Shown here piece after piece: positions 36,268-48,900 of a DNA stretch of 64,000 nt. Source of the stretch: Cryptomeria japonica (taxonomy: Eukaryota; Streptophyta; Pinopsida; Cupressales; Cupressaceae); assembly GCF_030272615.1 (NCBI RefSeq), contig NC_081407.1, forward strand, positions 148,613,744 through 148,677,743. The letters are read 5' to 3'. The notes beneath the pieces are model-generated. The model had not been told where the DNA came from. It searched no databases and saw only the letters and a list, made by a program, of their open reading frames with translations. Both the position numbers and the translations under genes were made by a program. How positions within the stretch are numbered: the stretch's first letter is position 1; every line of letters begins with the position of its first letter.

Positions 36268-36640
36268 AATAAACATCGTACACTCATAAATATAAATATA
36301 GGTCTAGAGATTTGAAGTTTTACCATTAAATCTAACTGTGTACATGTCACTCAGTTCATATTTCACAACAAAGTTCAATTCTTCAGAGATCTAAATTTTG
36401 GCATAGACTTCACTTTCTGTCCCCATCAAGATTCATATAATTGGTTAATCAACTCAAAAAATATCATATACTCATAAACGTAAATATAGATCTAGACTTT
36501 TTAAGTTTTAAAATTAAGTCTAACTGTGAACATGTCAATCAGTTGTTTATTTTTCAAAACCAAGTTCAATACTTCAGGGATGTAAATTTTGGCATAGATT
36601 TCATTTTCTGTCAGCATCAAGACTCGTATAATTAGTTATA
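36268..36640. repeat. Diverged tandem duplication, 189-bp period
   Basis: CTCATAAA recurs at 36282 and 36471 and the sequences align for about 180 bp (shared TAAATTTTGGCATAGA, CATCAAGA). The rest of 35312-38953 contains no gene I can support. Confidence 0.75.
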
Positions 36641-38967
36641 TCTAAATTAACTAACTTACCGTAAAATGTTTACTCAGCCTTACACTACATGTAATTTGGC
36701 CCATAGGTTAAGAGGATGCAATCCCATAGAGGGGGCTTCGGGATCTAATTTTATGGAGTGTAAGGTCACATGAGATGGGAAAAAAATCTGCTACAGGATA
36801 AATTAGAATCTTATCCTCAAAAATAGAAGCCCCTACGTTTTCTTATCAGATTTTTAGAAAAACCTTTGGGGTGGGGATGGAAGCTTCCCACACCAACTTA
36901 GGAGATTTTTTACCACATGATACATCTCAAAAATTTAACACTAATTGCTAAAGAAATATTTCAGCTAAATTTTGTACCATTAACTGTTGCTAAACAAATG
37001 AGACATCCACATTCCTAAACTTTCTGAGCTTAAAATTAACTTGGCACTGATATAAATTCCATGGGACCACCTGCTTGGGAAGCGCTTCTAAAAAATTCTC
37101 ACCAGCACCCACTTAAATATTTAAGTCCGTCCCCCTCCATGGGGCCGCTACCTAATTAAAGGTAAATGAAATACAGATCTGTTGAAAATACTTAAAGTTG
37201 ATTTGGAAATAGCCTTAGTGTTATCATAACACATATGGCTTCCTATAAAAGATTTAGTAACGAGTCCTGCAGAAAAAATTTACCCTAAGATTATTTTGGG
37301 AAAACATATAGTTTTAATAAGAGGGTTTTTTGTTTAAGATGATATATTTCCAATTTCTGCAGCGAATTTTAATTAAGAATAACCTGCTTGTGCTTATTAC
37401 TCCTGAGGTAAAGATAACACTAAACATCAAATAAAGATATAAATTTTACAATAACAAAAATATATAACTATGCAGAAAATATGCAAAACCGATTACAAAG
37501 GAATTTCGATGAGCAAACCTCATTAAATCCCAATCAACCTTGATGCCTGTACGTAATTTGTGAGTCTTTCAAGATGTTTATCTTGAATTTATTTAGTGGC
37601 TTGTACTATTCACAAACAAAACAGCAGCTGTAACTTTGAAAAGCTACACAGGCTCTGATGAATGTCTTTTACTGACTAGAGCAGTTCATTTCAATTCCCA
37701 TATACTTGACTTGACATTTTCTAACCTACCAGTGAAAAGTAACATAAGAAATAGTATAAATAGGGGGAAAAATCGTGAGGGGTCTGAATTATATTCGTTG
37801 GAGGATAGAAAATATCAGAAAACAAAATGCAAGCAATCCATTGGAACTCTGCAACAAATTTCATGTGCATGTATAACCAGTAATAAACAAAATGAAGAAA
37901 AGAAATGAACACATACCTTGTGAGGTGCACACTGCAAATAAGTGCATGAATTCATTGTTATGTCCATAAATACTACGTAGATAGTGCTTAACAATAATTA
38001 AAACTTTCATAAAACTTCAAAAAATTTCCAGAGCCTGTATATCACCCAAAGTTAGGCAAGATATTTAAACAATAACATTGTAAATTCAAAAAATTCATTC
38101 AACTCAAACAACTTGAAATAAGTCTTGCAAATTCTGAAGAAGCCCGACCAACAAAACTCTTAACAAACCTGCATAGCCAGACAGGCCTTAAAACCAAGAC
38201 TGTAAAAGATTAGATGATACAAACCTCCATAACGTATCCAACATATCCCTACAGATGCAGGAACAATATCCCACTGCTATATCTATTGGTATAACTAGCT
38301 TTCAGTTCAGTATCTGGTTAAAGCAAGATGTATTCATGCTGTATCCAATCATAACAGACTGCAGCATTTGGTTTAAACTTAGACAGGTCAGAAACTTATT
38401 CAGAAGAGATGGGATAAGTTAACACCCCTCTACACATGGTTGCACGTGTTGAAAGAGAATACAAAGTGGTATGTAGAGAGACCTGGCAGAGTTGTCCCCA
38501 TTGATGACCACAAGCTCAGAATGTCCTCCTAAAAACCATTGAGAAAATGTTTAGTCCAAAGGAAGCTTCATTGATGAAAGTTAAATGCATATAAATATTG
38601 AACTCAATGGCTATGCGTCTTCAGTAAGGATTGACACACTTTGGCACAAGACAAGCCAGCTAGTTGTTGGTGGATACTCTATGTACCATAAAGATTGTTG
38701 CATATGCTTGCTATTTGTCTTCTCCCACAAGTTTCTAGTTCCTTTCCTACTGAGAAGAACTGATACACATATAGCTTATTCACTCTCCGAAAAGGAACAT
38801 ATTTACCTCTGCAAGAGAGGAAAAACTTGTGCATGGTGCTTTGTGTCTCATTGATCACATGACAACTGAGTACAAGCAGAGCCCAGCAACACGATAAGAT
38901 GTAGTGATCAAGGAACAAAAACAAATTGATGAGGTGCATTATTTGTAGTTGGCATTGGCTATGTTAA

Positions 38968-39222
38968 TTTTTTGTTTTTTTGTTTTTACAGTCTAGAGGT
39001 ATCCTCACGACCCAGCCCAGTGCCCAACCTACCTTACCTTGGCCTTACTTACTGCCAAGTTGGGGCCAGGAAGGGGTGAGGTAAGGCAAGACTAGTCCTC
39101 TAGGGATGTACGCAGCCACCCACAAGCCACGTGCATCGGGCGAACCTGAACCTCGGAGTCAAACCCGAGACCAATTGGGAGCAAACCCACGGCCCAAGCC
39201 AACTCGCTGCTCATGCGGGTTA
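38968..39222 (-). mobile_element. tRNA-derived SINE with 14-bp target duplication
   Basis: The 255-bp insert is bounded by ATTGGCTATGTTAA at 38954-38967 and 39223-39236. On the minus strand the head carries an A-box-like GAGCAGCGAGTTGG (39199-39212) and a B-box GGTTTGACTCC (39155-39165), spaced as in a tRNA. The tail is A-rich (AAAAACAAAAAAACAAAAAA). SINEs are pol III-transcribed and mobilised by LINE enzymes. A perfect target duplication and tail identify it directly; I did not assign a named family. Confidence 0.92.
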
Positions 39223-39934
39223 ATTGGCTATGTTAAATTTGCAAGATGAGGATGCAACTCATCCTGGCTGTTCCAGTGACAGTTTCTGAGATATCCAATG
39301 TATGATGATTCTGAATTTTTATCTTGTTGCTCAAACAAAACTCAGCTTTAGATATCTTTTTCTGGCATTCCCACTTTGTCATTTTAATGTTTGGCACTTG
39401 TAGACTCTATATGGGATTCTTAGCTCATTCGTGTTTTGAACTTTCAAAGGCCATAACTTTTGCATCTGGACTCTAATTGAACCTATTCTTTTAAGTATTG
39501 GAAAACTGGTTCAGAGATCTACGCATTGATGTGTACTGATACCTTTCAAAGAATTCTTCTATATTTTTTATACATCTGACTATAGAGGAATCTCTCATTA
39601 GATTCATTTAATTTGTCGATATTTGCACTCATAGTGTTCAATAACCTAGTCTAGATACATACAGAAAATAGCAAATAGTAATGCAAGCATTCAACAGAAA
39701 ATCTGCAAAGTATTTACTAGGCTTACCCAACATGCACATCTGACTCCTTTGAAACATCTGACTCTCTGTAACACCCAGCTTAATGCTTGTTGATCCTGAA
39801 CACTCCTCCCAACCCTGTTGTCACCCTACAACATTGACTATCTTCTGAGTGTTTCCATGTTCAAGAGAACTAACCAATACACCTGATGTTTTCGTCCCAG
39901 GCAACAAGCTTCTGTAGCAGCAACACTTTCCTAT

Positions 39935-40290
39935 TAACAGAGTAGACTTTGGTTTTTAATTTTTCAAAAGATATCTTTCTTTCCATAATCACCATTTCAT
40001 CCAATCCACAATCATAGGCAGTTATCCTTTAAATAATGACAGCTAATTAATCAGTCTATCCCTCAATTACAGTGGCTAACAAGCCAGTCTATGCTCTTCA
40101 TCCCAAGTAGTAAACTAGCCAGAACTGCAAACAGTTAATCAGTTGTTTATTCAACTAAAAGACACAGCTACCTTATTCCTATTTCAATTGCCATATTCCA
40201 ACCAAAAGACATAAAAACTACAGTCATCTTATTCTATAATTCAGCCTTCTACTTCTGCTGACAGTCCCATTCACTACTAATTTAACTACC
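39935..40290. repeat. Dispersed repeat, copy 1 (partner 43470-43850)
   Basis: Shares CAAAAGATATC, CATAGGCAGTTATCC, CAGTCTATCCCTC, GTTTATTCAACT and a string of smaller blocks with 43470-43850. It may be the remains of LTRs on either side of the gypsy fragment, but the ends are not clear. Confidence 0.5.
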
Positions 40291-40801
40291 AATATCATGT
40301 CCCCTTTTTGAAATTAGAGAAAAGGGGAAGTTCTCTAGCCTATCCTCATTTTCCCTAGGCTAAAAGATAAAGCAAGGGAAAGGATTACTAATATTATTTT
40401 AAGTTGGACGTGATGATTTCTATTTTTAAGGAGCAAATTAATGATATTAGTACAATTAATCAAAAAGGTAGTTTTAAACAACTGAAACATTAAAAAGTAT
40501 TTTTAAATAGTTCTGGAGGGGAGTTTAAAGTTTAAACCATGGGCCTAAATTGGAATGCCATTTGAAAAAGGATCTTAGATTCATTCAAGCATCTTGTCTA
40601 CATTTTGCAATTCAACATTTGAGCTTCATGTTCAATTTCATAATTGAGGATGAAAACAATTGGCTGTTCAGAGATCATAGAGGACAAAAACCCTCTTGGA
40701 TTTGTACCATCAGTTTTGAGGACAAAAACCCTTCCTTCCGTCTAGGGCATCTTTACACAAGGATTGCATTGGAGCTAAATTTGGTGATTTCTGTTGAGAC
40801 A

Positions 40802-40873
40802 TGGACCAGCTAGGACTCGAACCTAGGACCTTCCATATGCTGCTGGAGTGCTCTACCGCTGAGCTACTGGCCC
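40802..40873 (-). other. tRNA-like sequence in the TRIM 3' LTR
   Basis: 72 nt with a fully pairable 7-bp acceptor stem (GGGCCAG with CTGGTCC, including G3-U70), D-arm GCTC/GAGC, T-arm CTAGG/CCTAG with a TTCGAGT loop, and a discriminator A. The A-box TAGCTCAGCGG (40856-40866) and B-box GGTTCGAGTCC (40813-40823) are intact. The anticodon stem has a mismatch and an 8-nt loop without U33 in the right place, so it is unlikely to decode. Confidence 0.85.
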
Positions 40874-41000
40874 CTCTTGGACCAGTCCATCGTTGGTCCG
40901 GGTGTGGCTTATTTCCAACACCAACACCCCCCCTTAAGCCACACCTCTCGTGTGCTTGGGGCTCCTAGCCTGGACCTGGCTCTAATACCATGTTGAGACA

Positions 41001-41072
41001 TGGACCAGCTAGGACTCAAACCTAGGACCTTCCATACGCTGCTGGAGTGCTCTACCACTGAGCTACTGGCCC
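41001..41072 (-). other. tRNA-like sequence in the TRIM 5' LTR
   Basis: Same sequence as in the other LTR apart from three transitions inside it (B-box GGTTTGAGTCC, A-box TAGCTCAGTGG, and one base in the anticodon arm). The A- and B-boxes remain recognisable. In this LTR a pol III start would lie upstream of the primer-binding site. Confidence 0.82.
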
Positions 41073-41202
41073 CTCTTGGACCAGTCCATCGTCGGTCCGG
41101 GTGTGGCTTATTTCCAACACCAACAATTTCATTCAAGTTTTAGATTTAAAACTGAATATTGCTGATTTTCACAGAGTTTCCAGACTTGGGTGATTGGGTT
41201 TG

Positions 41203-41797
41203 CAAGTAAATATTCACAGATTGTTCCAGAGATCTTCATTGTTGATTCTCAAAATTCATGTGCATGTTTCCTACTGTCATTATCATAATTCGCTGGGATT
41301 GTTCATCATATTTCCTCACCAACCCTTACCATACATCTTCTGTTCACCGCTTTAATTTGGTACCAGTCAAGGGCATTGTGAGCATCTAGGTGTAGATCGC
41401 AGCAACTAACCCTAAGTTGTTATCAGTGGTAAAAGTAACATAAGGTTGCAGCCTATTTGAAATACCAGTGCAAGGGATGTTTGGTTGTACAGAGAGTTTA
41501 CAAGTAAATATTCACAGGTTATTCCAGAGATCTTCATTGTTGATTCTCAAAATTCATGTGCATGTTTGCTAACGTCATTATCATAATTCGCTGGGATTGA
41601 TCATCATATTTCCTAACCAACCCTTACCATACATCTTCTGTTCACAGCTTTAATTTGGTACCAGTCAAGGACATTGTGAGCTTCTAGGTACAGATTGGAG
41701 CAACCAACCCTAAGTTGTTATCAGTGGGGAACAGTAACATGAGATCGCAGCCTATTCGAAATATCATTGCAAGGGATGTTTGGTTGTACAGAGAGAT
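41203..41797. repeat. Tandem duplication, 298-bp period
   Basis: CAAGTAAATATTCACAG recurs at 41203 and 41501. The two units align throughout, sharing GATCTTCATTGTTGATTC, TTTAATTTGGTACCAGTC and GCAAGGGATGTTTGGTTG. No ORF is conserved between them. Confidence 0.9.
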
Positions 41798-42384
41798 CGC
41801 AGTCATATAGGGGTGCTGTTATTGTTGCAAAGGCTGGTGCAGCATTGCTGTTCTTTCTTCCAGCTGTCCACATGAAAAATCTACACTAAAGAGCCTGCAT
41901 AAAATATTCTAAAGGGATCACAGTTTGGCAAGGAAGCGACATTATTTTAAGGCTACCACAAGTCTCCTACAAAGAATCACAATGTTTCAGCTGAACACAC
42001 CATAAGGAAGAGCTAAACGGTCATTGTAGGCAGCCATACAATTGGATGGGAATTGATTTCCATTCATAAGATGATTGTATGCTTCTGGAAACTCCCATAT
42101 ATCACACCAATGTATAAGTATTAATAAAGCCAATCAATCATTGAGTGCTAATTTGTAAAAAGGATGCTGTTGTTTCAATTTGATGTTCATGCAACATTGC
42201 TTTCAGTATGCAGAAATTGTCAAATCTGGATATTAAGTTATGATAAGGAGTTTTGGTTTATTATAGTTTGCTGTAGCTATTGATTTTTCATATTAATTAC
42301 ATTTATATTTTGTTTCACAAACCAGAAAAATACAAGAAATCATATATTCTTAAAAATTCAAATTGGTAACATTACAACTAACAA

Positions 42385-43440
42385 AGCACTCACTCAATGC
42401 TACGGATTGAAAGAAGCTATCTGCCCTTCCCAAGTATATCTAGCTCCTCCCAAGTAGCGTCTTCAATGGGCAGGTGCCTCCAACAAGCCAAGAACTCTAT
42501 AACAGTCAATGATGTTTTCACTCATCATCCACGGGTGAGAAATCAACTGATGCTACAATATGTTGGCCAAGTGCCTTTTTGAGGCAAGCCATGTGGAAAA
42601 CACTGTGAATCCAATTGCCTACTAACAACTCCAACTTGTAGGCCACCTCACCAACTCTCCTTAAAGTTTTATATGGTCTATAAAAGCAGAGTTTGAGCTT
42701 TTATACCCCACTTTTCTTAATGTAAGTCTACCTATAAGGCTACAGACATAGAAAGCCCACAGATCCAACCTCAAATGATCTCTCAATGCAGTGCCAATAT
42801 GCATAAAGCTTGTGTTGATCTTGGGGCTGCTACAAATGATCTTTAAGTGACCTCAAACTATCTCAAATAGTCTCTACAAGTCACCAGCTATCGGTATCCT
42901 AGTACCAATGCATACATCAGTGTAAGTAAGAGCATCATATACATATAGGACCATAAATGGTGTTATGCCGATGCACATGTCGTAAGTGGTATTATAAAGC
43001 TTTCCAAGATGCAACCACTTAGTCTATGTTGTTTGCTAATTTGGCATAGTTCCTCAAGTGCCCTTTGACCCACTTATTTACAATCTCTATTTGTCCATTG
43101 GTCTAAAGGTGGTAAGAACTACTAGGAGTAAGCTTAATGCCAATCAAATGAAATAACTCAGGCCAAAAGGGACCGAGGAATCTATCATCCCTATCACCAA
43201 CAATGTTCATAGCCAAGCCAAATAGTCAAAATACCTCTATGAAAAAAAAGTCAACAACCTATTGTATCTAAACTCAATAGAGATGGCAAAGAAATATGTA
43301 TATTTAGTTAATCAATCCACTGCAACAAAAATGCAATCCTTGCCATTTACCTTAGAAAGGCCTATGATGAAATCAATCCATGGATATACCTTCCAATTTT
43401 TTGTTGGAAGTGGACAAAAGCTAAAGTTAACTTGCTAGTA
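42385..43440 (-). pseudogene. Ty3/gypsy integrase fragment, heavily decayed
   Basis: The minus strand reads WIDFIIGLSKVNGKDCIF and LTKYIYFFAI at about 43300-43400. It continues through a FHLIGIKLTPSSSYHLQTNGQ segment near 43090-43160 and ends with KLKLCFYRPYKTLRRVGEVA and the SVFHMACLKKALGQ motif near 42560-42690. These are landmarks of Ty3/gypsy integrases and their C-terminal tails. Stops and frame changes are frequent. Reverse transcriptase and gag are absent on the upstream side, where a dispersed repeat begins at 43470. No function remains. Confidence 0.85.
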
Positions 43441-43469
43441 AGGTATGCTTTGCTTTATTGAACTTTCTG

Positions 43470-43850
43470 TGAACAAAGTGGAATCTTGGTTTGAAATTTT
43501 TCAAAAGATATCCTTCCTTCTCTCCTAATGCTTCATACTCTGTTTCATGCACTCCACAGTCATAGGCAGTTATCCCTTGAATGGGACAACCAACCAATCA
43601 GTCTATCCCTCATTCATAGGTTAAGTCTACTCCCTCAATCACAGGTAGTTAACTGGCCAGAACTGAGGATTGTTAACTGGGCAGACATCTTTCTAAATGT
43701 AGACTCAGCTGTTTATTCAACTGACAGACACAGCTGCCTTATTCCCACTTCAACTGCCTCATTCCAACTGAAAGACATGAAAAACTACAGTTGTCTAATC
43801 TTATTATTCAGCCCTATGCTTCTGATGAGAGGACACTCACTTCGTATCTA
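43470..43850. repeat. Dispersed repeat, copy 2 (partner 39935-40290)
   Basis: See 39935-40290. This copy abuts the N-terminal end of the gypsy integrase fragment. Confidence 0.5.
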
Positions 43851-43904
43851 ACGGCTCACAGAATGCTCATTCAGTGCTGCAGATGAAAAGGGAATATTAC
43901 ATAG

Positions 43905-44020
43905 CATGCAGGAGATGGATTTGCATAACATGCAAAAGAGAGACTGGTATAGCATGCAGGAGATGTATTTGCATAACACACAAAAGAGGGACTAGTATAG
44001 CATGCAGAAGACAGATTTAC
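43905..44020. repeat. 48-bp tandem repeat, about 2.4 copies
   Basis: CATGCAGGAGATG begins units at 43905, 43953 and 44001. Each contains ATTTGCATAACATGCAAAAGAG or a close variant. Confidence 0.9.
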
Positions 44021-45905
44021 CTAGCTTGACTTGGAAATTAAGTACTTTGCATGTCCCTATGGATCCCCTTTATTTATTAATTCCATGAATTCATTTTTCC
44101 TTGAGTGCCAACTGGTGGTTAGCCTTGGAATCTGTGTGAATTATTATTGGCCTTCTCCAAAGGCCCACCTTCAACATGGTAATCAGATTTCAAATATCAG
44201 ATTTCTTGGGATTCAACTCCTTTTATACATAGACAAAATTCAACCATCAGTGCACTTATTTGATTCTACTTCTCTCCCATGTGAGACAAAACTCAGCACT
44301 CTTTTGGGTATCACCATTATCTACATAAAGAATCGAAGTTTGACCTCTCTATCTTCAAGCAAAACCAATGTTTTTTAATGCATATTCAATGTTCATTTCT
44401 CGTTTTTCGATAGAATTGAGCTTAGGGAGATCCCATTACAAAGGATGACCAAGACAGCCTAATCCTCTGAGACCCTAATCAATCTTCAAGGAAGCTGTTC
44501 GAGATTGTAAGCTTGACTTGTGAATTGGGCTTTTTTCCGGTGGGTTCCATTTAATTACCAACATGCAGTACCCCTTCAGTTACCTTTTCCCTTATTTCGG
44601 TACGTTGTGCCTAGTAGAGGCTACATGTTAGTAAGACCACTCTCATTAAGTGACCTTCATGTATTACCTAACAGTAAATTATATTGGGAGAAGCAAATTG
44701 AATAAGTATGCTATCCTCTTTTTATTGTAAGAATGATGTATAAATACAGGACATTCTTCTCACCATTATATTTAATTGATTGTGGCTTGATTATTTCTTT
44801 ATTAAAGGTTTTCAATGCTTGACGGCACACCTAGTGCCTAGGGGTATCAACAGTTTCCCTCCAGCTCTTCATTGTCGTTTTAGTGTATTTCATTTCTGTA
44901 GATTTAAGTTGACCAGCATCACTTCGTTCCTGTTACATATCATCAAATTCTTCATGGCTATGAAACCAACTTATCTAGGCTAACAGAGCAGTAAAGCTAA
45001 TGATCAATTACTCCTTACCCCTTTGTTTTAGAAGCTCAAACCCCTGATATCGCTAATATGTAACTGCAACCAGAGTAACAGCATCTTGAGTAACACAGCT
45101 AAATTTGCAGCATCAACTTTGGTATACCACTAAACATGCCTTTCTTATCAATTCTTTTCTTTAATAAATTATGAATATGTTGATCTAACATGCAATGAGA
45201 GTGTCACTAATTGAGTGCAGTGCAAGAATTATACACTCTAGAAATCTAGCAAACTATGAAGAAGAAATCCAGGAACACAAGTGACAAAGAACCGGACTGG
45301 AGGATAAGAATTGGAGTAACTAACCTACACAATAAATGGAATTTGGCATATAAATGCCAATGGCACAAGCATGTGCATAGCCTATCCCAGAAAACAAAAT
45401 CTCTTTCAAATTCAGCTATATAACATATCTTGGTGATTCTTACAGTAATACTCAGGTCAATGGATAAACATCAAATCAGTCTCTTTGGTAGAAAAAGTAA
45501 TAAAACTGGACATATACCCTCTGATTTTCATTCAAGTGAGCAAATTTCTTATGGAATACGAAGGTGCGAGATTAAAAGATGCCAATTTGCAGCATCTTTA
45601 ATGATACAACAATACACAAGAAAATCAGAACACAAAATTTTTTTACTTAGTTTTCTTCTGCTGCATTGAGAGAAGATAAATATTAACCACTAAATTGTCA
45701 CCAGCACATGGAAAGAAATTAAGCCGAAACATCAGCAAATATATGACAACACTGATGAGCTTAAAAAACAGATTTGTTTTATGTCACCTGCAATTTTGTC
45801 TTCAATTTCCAATGCTCAACATATTTTCTTCACATGTTTGTCTATTTGTTCTTATCCACCCTGAAATTGCAGTAGCGAGAATTTCTTCTGGAATCCATTT
45901 TTGGA
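44021..45905. other. No gene; possible solo LTR and 3' flank of the NHL gene
   Basis: A 115-codon plus-strand ORF (44031-44378) has no recognisable motif. TATAAATACAGG near 44739 followed by a CA-ended segment (GGTATCAACA near 44852) resembles an LTR promoter and end, but no partner or target duplication was found. The last few hundred bases before 45905 should include the 3' UTR of the minus-strand NHL gene. Confidence 0.35.
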
Positions 45906-48900
45906 TTAGAAATTCACTCCATCAACACCACACTGTTTATCAGTCAAGGCGCGTCGGTGAGGGCTTAATACTATCTGACAGTCAAGTGAGACCTGCATAA
46001 CCAAGCAATATCAAATAATTGTATTAGATCAAATCCATATCTAAAACAATGAAAGCTACTTCTCATTTACAGCACATATTAAATTCCAATTGGCACTCAT
46101 TTGTCAGATGCTAACTTCTTAAACCTTATTTCCCACATTTATTGAGGTTTAGTTTTGCCAAAACATTTTAGCCACGAGTAATACAACATTCATGGAATGA
46201 TAATCAGGGGAACAGTAAGGATTAAATTCGTACTGATACGAACTTTTGAAAATCAGGTTATGATATAGGATAAACAGCTACAGCAAGAATATAGTTCTCG
46301 ATAAGGAAAAATTTCAATTACAATATCTGGATAATTTTTTTGGGAAGAAATCAGCAAATTCAGGAACTTCTTAAGTTTCTCAGCAATATTGGCAACTTGT
46401 CCATGCAAACCTGCAAATAATAACCAGTCAGTCAAATTTTCAATCTTAGCATTCACTAACCAGATATGATTCTGGCCAAAAATACAGATAATCAAAGAGG
46501 ATTTATAATTCTCGAGCCACCAAACCTACAGTTGTTCACAACAATCAGTTTCAGGTATAAGACTACTAAATATCAAATGTCTCAATCAGATAGGCTTTGG
46601 CTCCGGTGAATATGCTGGCAACTATCCAAACACAAGGGACATTGATACACACTTGTCTATGCAATAAACATCTGTGGAGCTAGTAGTCTCCCTGCAGTTA
46701 TTGACCCCAGACAAACAAGATTAATTGCTGAATTAAGAACCACATCAAGGTAAAGTTAATGTGCATTGGGCAGATATCCGGTGAAAAATATTCTCTATCA
46801 GTTTCCCCCTAAGCAGCTACATCGACCAGAACTAATGATGAGCTAAAAAATACACAGTAATTTGTTCAAATCAGTCAGGCAGAAAAAAAAGGTTAAGGGC
46901 ATTCCACTAGTATTTCATGTGCATCTTTCAATATTTTTACCAAACCAAAAAGAAAAATCATTTACAAGGTTTGAGATACAGATTACACGTAAGATAATAT
47001 TTAACCATTGCTTGGAATTCACTAATGTTTAGGAGACTGCTAACAGAAGTTTTTAATAGTTACCATAAAATTTCAGGGATATAAAACATATAAAGCTCTT
47101 AAAAGATCCAAGGTTTTTTCTTTTTATATGATGTTCCAAATGAAGACAAAAGTACCAATAAGGTTTAACTTACAATATCTTTTATTTCTAAATGGTTGCA
47201 GCTCAATAGTTTGGGAGTTGTTCATGTCAACCCAAATTTGCTTCCACGTCTTAAATAATGTCACTTTATGAGGAGCCTCAAACATACCTTAGAATAATGT
47301 TGCTTCTGCTCCTGAGAAATATTGTGTTACTTCAGCAGCAATGACTGTATTTTTCTAAATCTTGTTAACTATCCTTTATGTGTGAATGAAGATGTAACAG
47401 GTGATTTGTTAACTTGATCTTTATTAAGAATAGATTCCAAGAGATCCTCGGTCACACAAGCCAACGAAAGTTCCTAGAGTTTCTGTTGTTAACAAAATTA
47501 CTCAATTTCTTCTTCTCCTCCTCCTCCCACTTCATACATCTCATTTATCTGACGTTGTAAAACACAGTGGATAAAGGAAAAACAGACACCAATTTCCTCT
47601 AATTCGGGCCAAGTTGACAAACAGACCCTTTTAAAGCGAACTGAATCTAAGGGGGTGCTTCATTATCTAATAACTAACAGTCAAACTATACGAGGGATGA
47701 GCATGAAATTATCAAGATTTGGAAAAATGCAATCATGGAAGCTAAAGAAACATAATACTACTGCACAGGGCAGAGAAGAGACATTCTTTTAAAAGTACAA
47801 GTTTAGATTCAAGACTTCTCACGAAATTTTTAAGCATTTGCCCAAAGCCATTTATCATAACCCGATAAACACTAGCGCTGATCACAACTCCAACAGAATT
47901 GGACCTGAAGTAATAAAGCTGAAAACACTCAGGGAAACGAAGTTGAGGTAAGCCATAACCAAACAAAGGGTACTAGATCTGCACAGTCCCCTAAAAATTT
48001 GCATTCAAGTACAAGATTTGATCTGCAAAGACAACTACTTTTACGAATGGTCTCTTAATTTGTTGAGAAACATTGTAATCCCCCGTCCATAGTACGGTAC
48101 TCTAACTTGTCAAAAAGGAAAAAAGAAGATACCCGTAGAGAGAGCTCCCGCTCGTATTTTTATCGCCCAGAAACCGCAAATTAGAAAACTGGGAAAATAT
48201 GGAATCTTCAACGAACCCATTTGTTTAGGAAGCGATGGGAGCCGTTGTTTTTCTGGAAAGAAATGCAATAGTACTATGGAAGGGGCTGTCGAATTAGGAA
48301 ACCAGGAAAACAACTTTAAAAGGATGCCGCAAGGTTATAACGTTTCGGGAAATAATCAAAAAGCTGTGCGCAAGCGGAAATTTTCGTCAAACTCAACTCA
48401 TGTAAATGACCCCTAAATTTCCTCAGCTCAGTCAACAGACCTAGTCAGATTATAGCGAATCTAAGTACGTGGTCCTATGAACGACTCCCGCTGCTATTTT
48501 CACTGAGGAGGAGACGGAAAAAAACAAAAAGGTAAATCTCATCACCTTTAACTGCAGAGTGGCTATTTACTTCGAAATCAGCTGCAACATCTCGAATTCT
48601 CAAGGATTTTAATGAAAGCATCAGTATAATACATTTTGTTTGAAGTTCTTGGAAGCCAGAAAAATTGATATTGCAAAAGATATTTTCCTGCAAATCACTT
48701 CCGAAAAAATCCTCAGCAGCATCCGCTGAGTAAATCGTGCTAACTTCTCCCCTCTACGGGAGCATCGCCCGAAACAAAATTTCCATTAAATACCGTCCCA
48801 GCCGATCATCTCGATCCCTTCTTCCTAAATACTTACTTCATATTGACAAATAGTCCAATTGATAAACCTACCGTACCTAACCTTTTACATTATCTCCAGC

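Larger units (their letters stand above)
40792..41125 (-). mobile_element. Complete 334-bp TRIM with tRNA-like sequences in its LTRs
   Basis: Two 135-bp direct repeats (40792-40926 and 40991-41125) flank a 64-bp interior. On the minus strand each LTR starts TGTTGG and ends CAACA. TGGTATTAGAGCC, one mismatch from the initiator-Met primer site, follows the 5' LTR with no gap (40978-40990). AAGGGGGGG (40927-40935) is the polypurine tract. The insertion is bordered by ATTTC at 40787-40791 and 41126-41130, a perfect 5-bp target duplication. The LTRs differ at four positions, all transitions. It encodes nothing, so it must be mobilised in trans. Confidence 0.95.

Noticed and set aside
40802-41072. 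Two functional tRNA genes
   Set aside because: The anticodon stem is mismatched and the loop has 8 nt without a proper U33; both lie at identical positions in LTRs of a TRIM.
46253-48693. Small ORFs inside the NHL intron
   Set aside because: No motifs, no start context, and the AT-rich composition of intron DNA.
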